NCBI GenBank assembly: GCA_014655195.1
Contig: BNBH01000005.1
Location: forward strand, 334-64,333
Direction: 5' to 3'
DNA from: Streptomyces cellulosae
Lineage (GTDB): Bacteria; Actinomycetota; Actinomycetes; Streptomycetales; Streptomycetaceae
Length of the DNA stretch: 64,000 bases
The notes under the pieces were generated by a model that was not told the origin of the DNA, did no database searches, and saw only the letters and a list, made by a program, of their open reading frames with translations. The position numbers and the translations under genes are program-made. Shown here in pieces: positions 58,862-64,000 of this stretch. How positions within the stretch are numbered: position 1 is the stretch's first letter; every line of letters starts with the position of its first letter.

Positions 58862-60655
58862 GTGACTACCACCGCCGGCACCGCCTCGCACCACCTGTCC
58901 CCGGCCTTCCCCGGACGTGCCCCCTGGGGCACCGCCGGCAAGCTGCGCGCCTGGCAGCAAGGGGCGATGGACAAGTACCTCCAGGCTCAGCCCCGTGACT
59001 TCCTCGCGGTCGCCACCCCCGGCGCCGGCAAGACCACGTTCGCGCTGACGCTCGCGTCCTGGCTGCTGCACCACCACGTCGTGCAGCAGGTGACCGTCGT
59101 CGCGCCCACCGAGCATCTGAAGAAGCAATGGGCGGAGGCCGCCGCCCGGATAGGCATCAAGCTCGACCCGGAGTACAGCGCGGGTCCACTCGGCAAGGAG
59201 TACGACGGCGTCGCCGTCACGTACGCCGGTGTCGGCGTGCGCCCCATGCTGCACCGCAACCGTGTCGAGCAGCGCAAGACGCTCGTGATCCTCGACGAGA
59301 TCCACCACGCCGGCGACTCCAAGTCGTGGGGCGAGGCCTGCCTGGAGGCGTTCGAGCCGGCCACCCGCCGCCTCGCGCTGACCGGTACGCCGTTCCGCTC
59401 GGACACCAACCCCATCCCGTTCGTGACGTACGCGGAGGGCGACGACGGGATCCGCCGGTCGTCCGCCGACTACACCTACGGGTACGGCTCCGCCCTCGCC
59501 GACGGCGTCGTCCGGCCGGTGATCTTCATGTCGTACAGCGGCAACATGCGCTGGCGCACCAAGGCCGGCGACGAGATCGCCGCCCGGCTCGGCGAGCCCA
59601 TGACGAAGGACGCGATCAGCCAGGCCTGGCGCACCGCCCTCGACCCGCGGGGCGAGTGGATGCCGTCCGTGCTCCGCGCCGCCGACCAGCGGCTCACCGA
59701 GGTCAGGAAGGCCATCCCGGACGCCGGCGCCCTGGTCATCGCCTCCGACCAGGAGTCCGCCCGCGCCTACGCCAAGCTGATCCGGGACATCACCGGACAC
59801 AAGGCCACCCTCGTCCTCTCCGACGACGCCGGCGCGTCCAAACGGATCGACGAGTTCAGCGCGAGCGACGACCGCTGGATGGTCGCCGTCCGCATGGTGT
59901 CCGAGGGCGTCGACGTCCCGCGTCTCGCGGTCGGCGTCTACGCCACCACGATCTCCACGCCCCTGTTCTTCGCCCAGGCCGTCGGCCGTTTCGTGCGGTC
60001 CCGGCGGCGTGGCGAGACCGCGTCCGTGTTCCTGCCGACCGTCCCCGACCTGCTCGGCTTCGCCAACGAGATGGAGCGCGAGCGCGACCACGTCCTCGAC
60101 AAGCCCAAGAAGGAGGGCGAGGAGGACCCGTACGCCGAGTCCGAGAAGGAGATGGACGAGGCGAACAAGCAGCAGGACGAGGACACCGGCGAGCAGGACA
60201 TGCTGCCCTTCGAGGCGCTGGAGTCCGACGCCGTCTTCGACCGGGTGATGTACAACGGCGCCGAGTTCGGCATGCAGGCGCACCCGGGCAGCGAGGAGGA
60301 GCAGGACTACCTGGGTATCCCGGGACTCCTCGAACCCGACCAGGTGCAGCTGCTGCTGCAGAAGCGGCAGGCCCGGCAGATCGCGCACAGCAAGAAGAAG
60401 CCGGCCGAGGAGGCCGACCTGCTCGAACTGCCCGCCGAGCGGCGGCCCGTGGTCTCCCACAAGGAGATGATGGAGCTGCGCAAGAAGCTCAACTCGCTCG
60501 TCGGCGCCTACGTCCACCAGAGCGGCAAGCCGCACGGCGTGATCCACACCGAGCTGCGCCGCGTGTGCGGCGGCCCGCCCTCCGCCGAGGCGACGGCGGG
60601 ACAGCTACGGCAGCGGATCGCCAAGGTGCAGGAGTGGGCCACCCGCATGCGGTGA
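58862..60655 (+). CDS. DEAD/DEAH-box superfamily 2 helicase
   Basis: 597 residues from GTG 58862. Motif I ATPGAGKT (51-58), motif II DEIHH (D145), TGTPFRSD (motif III), and motif VI QAVGRFVRSRRR. The C-terminal half contains an acidic insert (KKEGEEDPYAESEKEMDEANKQQDEDTGEQD, about residues 415-445) and a helical tail. It resembles type III restriction/UvrB-like SF2 helicases but lacks a nuclease domain. Actinobacterial orthologues lie next to an IclR gene. The nucleic-acid substrate is unknown. Confidence 0.9.
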   Translation: MTTTAGTASHHLSPAFPGRAPWGTAGKLRAWQQGAMDKYLQAQPRDFLAVATPGAGKTTFALTLASWLLHHHVVQQVTVVAPTEHLKKQWAEAAARIGIKLDPEYSAGPLGKEYDGVAVTYAGVGVRPMLHRNRVEQRKTLVILDEIHHAGDSKSWGEACLEAFEPATRRLALTGTPFRSDTNPIPFVTYAEGDDGIRRSSADYTYGYGSALADGVVRPVIFMSYSGNMRWRTKAGDEIAARLGEPMTKDAISQAWRTALDPRGEWMPSVLRAADQRLTEVRKAIPDAGALVIASDQESARAYAKLIRDITGHKATLVLSDDAGASKRIDEFSASDDRWMVAVRMVSEGVDVPRLAVGVYATTISTPLFFAQAVGRFVRSRRRGETASVFLPTVPDLLGFANEMERERDHVLDKPKKEGEEDPYAESEKEMDEANKQQDEDTGEQDMLPFEALESDAVFDRVMYNGAEFGMQAHPGSEEEQDYLGIPGLLEPDQVQLLLQKRQARQIAHSKKKPAEEADLLELPAERRPVVSHKEMMELRKKLNSLVGAYVHQSGKPHGVIHTELRRVCGGPPSAEATAGQLRQRIAKVQEWATRMR

Positions 60656-60977
60656 GACGCCTGTGCGTCTCCTGTGGACGGTGAGGTGGGCAGGAGCGGT
60701 CCCCCTGTGTGCATACCGGGAGAAAAGTGACCGGTTTGTTCAACTGGTGACCGGATTCTGGACGGAGCCTTCCGCTCAGCGGACCGGCTCGCTACTGTCC
60801 CGCTACGCACACGCCCCGTGGCAGCGCCGCCGCGGAGCGCAGCCGTGAAGCGACTGTGCCCGGGACTGGTCCGGGCCGCCGGCCGATCGGCGGCCCTCTG
60901 AAGCGCGTGACCGCCGGGACCGGTGACGCACATGCGGGGAGGGGGCCGTCGACCTCACCACTGAAGGAGTGGGCGTC
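60656..60977. other. Intergenic region upstream of the IclR gene
   Basis: No gene. GTGACCGG occurs directly repeated at 60727-60734 and 60747-60754, and between them ACCGGTT-N5-AACTGGT (60730-60748) forms an imperfect palindrome. A gggccgcc/ggcggccc hairpin lies at about 60877-60898. Confidence 0.5.
60730..60748. promoter_or_regulatory. Candidate IclR-type operator
   Basis: ACCGGTT (60730-60736) and AACTGGT (60742-60748), one mismatch in symmetry, about 230 bp upstream of the IclR start. Confidence 0.4.
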
Positions 60978-61619
60978 GTGACCGCGGAGACCTCTCAGAC
61001 GCTCGACAGGGGCCTACGGGTCCTGAAACTGCTCGCCGACACGGACCACGGGCTGACCGTCACCGAGCTTTCCCACAAACTGGGCGTCAACCGGACCGTC
61101 GTGTACCGGTTGCTCGCCACGCTCGAGCAGCACGCGCTGGTCCGCCGCGACCTGGGCGGCCGGGCGCGGGTCGGCCTCGGCGTGCTGCGTCTGGGACGGC
61201 AGGTCCACCCGCTGGTACGGGAGGCGGCGATGCCGGCGCTGCGGTCCCTCGCGGAGGACATCGGCGCGACCGCCCACCTGACCCTGGTCGACGGCGCGGA
61301 GGCGCTCGCGGTGGCGGTGGTGGAGCCGTCGTGGACCGACTACCACGTGGCGTACCGGGCCGGCTTCCGGCACCCCCTGGACCGCGGGGCGGCCGGCAAG
61401 GCGATACTCGCCGCCCGGCGGAAGGCCCCCGGCGACCCCGGCTACACCCTGACCCACGGCGAACTGGAGACCGGCGCCTGCGGGGCGGCCGCGCCGCTCG
61501 TGGGTGTCACGGGCGTCGAGGGCAGCGTGGGCGTCGTCATGCTGGCGGACGTCGTACCGGAACGGGTCGGCAAGCGCGTGGTGGAGGCGGCCCGGGAGGT
61601 CGCGGAAGCATTGCGCTGA
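60978..61619 (+). CDS. IclR-family transcriptional regulator
   Basis: 213 residues from GTG 60978, preceded by GAAGGAG at good spacing; GTG 60969 overlaps that RBS and is rejected. N-terminal winged HTH (SQTLDRGLRVLKLLADTDHGLTVTELSHKLGVNRTVVYRLLATLEQH) and a shortened C-terminal effector domain, as full IclR proteins are near 250 residues. Target and ligand unknown. Confidence 0.92.
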   Translation: MTAETSQTLDRGLRVLKLLADTDHGLTVTELSHKLGVNRTVVYRLLATLEQHALVRRDLGGRARVGLGVLRLGRQVHPLVREAAMPALRSLAEDIGATAHLTLVDGAEALAVAVVEPSWTDYHVAYRAGFRHPLDRGAAGKAILAARRKAPGDPGYTLTHGELETGACGAAAPLVGVTGVEGSVGVVMLADVVPERVGKRVVEAAREVAEALR

Positions 61620-61620
61620 G

Positions 61621-62060
61621 CCGCGCGCGCGGATCGGGCGGGGGGTGACGCGCCCCGTACGGCGCGGGAGGCCGCCGAGCCCCGCGCCGACCGCACGCAC
61701 CAGGCGGGGATGACCGGCCTTCCGGCCGGGAAGCCGCGGTCGTCCCGCGTCGGCTTCACGCATCGGTGGGCGGTGGCCCGCCCCGTACGGGCCGGGAAGC
61801 CGCGGTCGTCCCGCGTCGGCCGCACGCATCGGTCGGCGGCGACCACCCTGCACGGCCCGGGAAGCCGCGGTCGTCCCGCGCCGGCCTGACGCATCGGGCG
61901 GTGACCCGCCCCGCACAGGCCGGGAAGCCGCGGAGGCCCCGCGTCGGCCGCACGCATCGGTCGGCGGCGACCACCCCGCACGGCCCGGGAAGCCGCAGCC
62001 GTCCCGCGTCGGCCTCACGCACCGGCCGGCGGCGACCACCCCGCGTGCCCGCCCGACGGG
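61621..62060. repeat. Minisatellite of about 65-bp units
   Basis: Five clear units start with cgggaagccgc at 61727, 61793, 61858, 61921 and 61986 (spacings 66, 65, 63, 65), and a decayed one starts at about 61665. Two sequence types alternate: tcggtcggcggcgaccacc and atcgggcggtgacccgcc. It fills the gap between the IclR and Lon-like genes. Frames on both strands stay open through it but are not considered genes. Confidence 0.9.
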
Positions 62061-62089
62061 CACCCGGCCAGGCCCCCCGTCCGTCACGT

Positions 62090-62095
62090 TAGATT
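62090..62095 (+). promoter_or_regulatory. Possible -10 for a leaderless transcript
   Basis: TAGATT ends 6 nt before the GTG at 62102, with no Shine-Dalgarno in between (ggcccc). Confidence 0.45.
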
Positions 62096-62101
62096 GGCCC
62101 C

Positions 62102-62893
62102 GTGCTCACTCGCCTCACACGTCCCCAGGCCCTGGCCGTCTGCGCCGCCCCGGTCGCCGCGCTGCTGGCCACCGCCGTGCTCGCGCCGCTGCCCTTCTCC
62201 GTGGCGCAGCCCGGGATGACGGCCGACGTGCTCGGCGAGAACAAGGGGCAGCAGGTCATCACCATCTCCGGCGCCGACGTACGGAAGACCACGGGCCAGC
62301 TGCGGATGACCACGATCGAGGCGACCTCGCCCGACACCCGCGTCAATCTGACGCAGGTGATCGACAGCTGGTTCCGCACCGACGAGGCGGTCATGCCCCG
62401 CGACGCCGTCTACCCCAGCGGGGACGACGTCCAGGAGATCGAGCAGTACAACCGGAAGCAGATGAAGGAGTCCCAGGACGAGGCCACCCGGGCCGCGCTG
62501 AAGTACCTGGGCCGGGAGAACGAGGGCATCGACGTCGGCCTGAAGCTCGCCGACGTCGGCGGACCGAGCGCCGGCCTGCTGTTCTCCCTGGGCATCGTCG
62601 ACAAGCTGGACGGCGACGGCAGCGGCGGCGACCTCACCGGCGGCAGGGTCGTGGCCGGCACCGGCACCATCGACGCCGGGGGCCGGGTCGGCGCGGTCGG
62701 CGGCGTGCCGCTGAAGACGCAGGCCGCCAAGCGGGACGGCGCCACCGTCTTCCTCGTCCCGCGCGACGAGTGCGGCGAGGCCAAGGCCGAACTGCCGAAG
62801 GGCCTGCGCCTGGTCCCCGTGACCACGCTCAAGGGCGCCGTGGACGCGCTGGTCGCCCTGGAGAAGGGCACCGGCAAGGTCCCCGCCTGCTGA
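62102..62893 (+). CDS. Secreted Lon-like (S16) serine protease
   Basis: 263 residues. N-terminal signal/anchor (about 8-35), then a domain with the S16 Ser-Lys arrangement: S156 in GGPSAGLLFSL and K205 in GGVPLKTQAAKRDGA. The usual PDZ of actinobacterial PDZ-Lon (YlbL type) proteins is not evident between the anchor and protease, so it is a short version. Two C-terminal Cys (DECGEA and the last residue) might pair. GTG 62102 appears leaderless. Probably an extracytoplasmic protease; substrates unknown. Confidence 0.83.
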   Translation: MLTRLTRPQALAVCAAPVAALLATAVLAPLPFSVAQPGMTADVLGENKGQQVITISGADVRKTTGQLRMTTIEATSPDTRVNLTQVIDSWFRTDEAVMPRDAVYPSGDDVQEIEQYNRKQMKESQDEATRAALKYLGRENEGIDVGLKLADVGGPSAGLLFSLGIVDKLDGDGSGGDLTGGRVVAGTGTIDAGGRVGAVGGVPLKTQAAKRDGATVFLVPRDECGEAKAELPKGLRLVPVTTLKGAVDALVALEKGTGKVPAC

Positions 62894-62905
62894 CCCGGCG
62901 CGCCG

Positions 62906-63883
62906 CTACCTCTCCGTCACGAACCCCTCCGCCACCATCCAGTCCAGCGCGACCTGGTGGGGGTCCTCCCCGTCGACGTCGACCCGGGCGTTCAGGGTCT
63001 GCGCCACGTTGTTGTCCAGCTTCTCCGTGACCGGGGCGAGGACCTCGGCGATCTCGGGCCACTTCTCCAGCGTCTCGCTGTTCACGGTCGGGGCCGCGTT
63101 GTAGTTGGGGAAGAACTTCCTGTCGTCCTCCATCACCACCAGGTTCATGGACTTGATCCGCCCGTCGGTGGTGTACACCTCGCCGTAGGTGCAGGCGCCC
63201 TTGGCCGTCTGCGTGTAGATGATCCCGGAGTCCATCTGCGTGATGTTCCCCGCCGGAATGCTCATTCCGTACGCCTTCTCCATGCCGGGCAGCCCGTCCG
63301 CGCGGTTGGCGAACTCGCCCTCCACGCACAGCGTCACCGCGCCCGGGTCGGTCTTCGACAGCTCCGCCACCTCCGACAGGGTGCGGGTGCCGTACCGCTC
63401 GTAGTTGGCCTGGTTCATGGCCAGGGCGTACGTGTTGTTCAGCTCCGACGGCTCCAGCCAGGTCACCCCGTTCTTCCTGTCCGCGTCCCGCACCGCCAGC
63501 CACTGCTCGCGCGGGTCGGGGATCGGCCTGCTGTTGCCCTGGTACGTGATCCACGCCGTGCCCGTGTACTCGAACCCGGCGTCCGCCTCGCCCTTGACGA
63601 CCGCCTCCCGCGAACCGACCGAGCCCTGGATGCCGGTCCGGTCCACGACCTCCGCGCCCGCCGCCTGGAAGGCGATGCCCATGATCGCGCCGAGGATCAG
63701 CTGCTCGGTGAACTCCTTGGACGTGACGGTGAGTTCGGCGCCCTCCAGCGGCTTCCCCTGTCCGATCGTGCCCGGCTCCACGTCGTCGACCATCGGCGAC
63801 CCGCTGGTCAGCCCGCACCCCGACACCACCACCAGCAGCAGCACCGCCGCAAAGGCCGGCCGTGCCCCCGTACGCCCGCTCAC
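62906..63883 (-). CDS. Glycine betaine/choline-type ABC substrate-binding lipoprotein
   Basis: 325 residues from GTG 63883. Lipobox VVSGC near residue 23, then an OpuAC-type domain (LTVTSKEFTEQLILGAIMGIAFQAAGAEV; GEADAGFEYTGTAWI). It binds quaternary amines such as betaine or choline for osmoprotection or nutrition. Its start overlaps the stop of the upstream permease gene (minus strand), so it is the last gene of an OpuB/ProW-like operon. Confidence 0.92.
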   Translation of the reverse strand: MSGRTGARPAFAAVLLLVVVSGCGLTSGSPMVDDVEPGTIGQGKPLEGAELTVTSKEFTEQLILGAIMGIAFQAAGAEVVDRTGIQGSVGSREAVVKGEADAGFEYTGTAWITYQGNSRPIPDPREQWLAVRDADRKNGVTWLEPSELNNTYALAMNQANYERYGTRTLSEVAELSKTDPGAVTLCVEGEFANRADGLPGMEKAYGMSIPAGNITQMDSGIIYTQTAKGACTYGEVYTTDGRIKSMNLVVMEDDRKFFPNYNAAPTVNSETLEKWPEIAEVLAPVTEKLDNNVAQTLNARVDVDGEDPHQVALDWMVAEGFVTER

Positions 63884-64000
63884 GGCCCGGCCTCCAGCCC
63901 GCGCGGCCGCAGCAGCAGCTCCGCCAGCGAGGCCAGCCAGTCCACCAGCAGGGCCAGCGCGACGGTGAGCACCGACCCCACCACCAGCACCGGCATGCGC
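63880..64000 (-). CDS. ABC transporter permease, C-terminal fragment (cut by window end)
   Basis: The last 39 codons of a membrane protein: ...MPVLVVGSVLTVALALLVDWLASLAELLLRPRGLEAGP, of which LTVALALLVDWLASLAELLLRP is the conserved end of ProW/OpuBB permeases. Overlaps the binding-protein start. The rest lies outside the window. Confidence 0.8.
   Translation of the reverse strand, partial: RMPVLVVGSVLTVALALLVDWLASLAELLLRPRGLEAGP

Noticed and set aside
61014..62087. 357-codon and other minus-strand frames with apparent peptide repeats
   Set aside because: They are translations of the minisatellite and the antisense of the IclR gene; repeats open in several frames equally and no RBS was seen.

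Overview
The window is chromosomal DNA of a Streptomyces (or very close actinomycete). It has very high GC, many GTG starts, stop/start overlaps of the GTGA, ATGA and TGATG kind, an ssrA tag typical of the genus, DUF397/XRE gene pairs and the nitrate regulator nnaR. From memory, gene order follows the S. coelicolor SCO29xx region in reverse (prfB, ftsEX, S41 protease, smpB, ssrA, matAB, narK, nnaR, an ECF sigma/anti-sigma pair, malic enzyme, HU, murA, yqgE, a sugar ABC operon with a hexosaminidase, IclR). It therefore looks like a core chromosomal arm with accessory insertions, not a plasmid or phage. I saw no integrase, transposase, CRISPR array or rRNA.

Layout. 0-7 kb: translation and division core: prfB, a LAETG cell-wall protein, a zinc-ribbon membrane protein, ftsE-ftsX, an S41 protease, smpB and tmRNA. 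7-11.5 kb: a secreted PHB-depolymerase-type esterase, a LacI regulator with a 16-bp palindrome upstream, and a divergent MFS/LysR pair. 11.6-16.6 kb: a three-gene operon (matA-matB-acyltransferase) for an extracellular aminosugar polymer. 16.6-30.6 kb: accessory island with a DNRLRE/FG-GAP secreted protein, a divergent 2430-residue RHS polymorphic toxin ending in a Hint domain and a GIY-YIG-like nuclease tip, an overlapping candidate immunity gene, and an XRE/DUF397/ATPase set. 30.6-36.7 kb: membrane protein, narK-nnaR, a CGNR protein and an ECF sigma/anti-sigma pair. 36.7-44.3 kb: HelD-like helicase, NAD-malic enzyme with ACT domain, HU, murA, yqgE, DUF3039. 44.4-49.4 kb: sugar-uptake operon with GH20 hexosaminidase behind a DasR-like site. 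49.6-54.9 kb: three-subunit xanthine-dehydrogenase-type molybdoenzyme, whose Fe-S subunit carries a low-complexity N-terminal extension of about 460 residues. 55-58.8 kb: double SUKH-4-like protein, tRNA-Cys, MFS exporter and an RHH/Doc-type toxin-antitoxin pair. 58.8-64 kb: DEAH helicase, IclR regulator, a roughly 65-bp minisatellite, a Lon-like secreted protease and the start of a glycine-betaine/choline ABC system.

Conflict-type modules are spread through the window: the RHS toxin with immunity, the SUKH-4 orphan and the Doc pair. The most interesting unit is the RHS island, whose toxin tip and immunity gene sit in a sharply AT-richer block. Coordinates and translations come from reading the sequence. 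Family assignments come from motif recognition without database searches.
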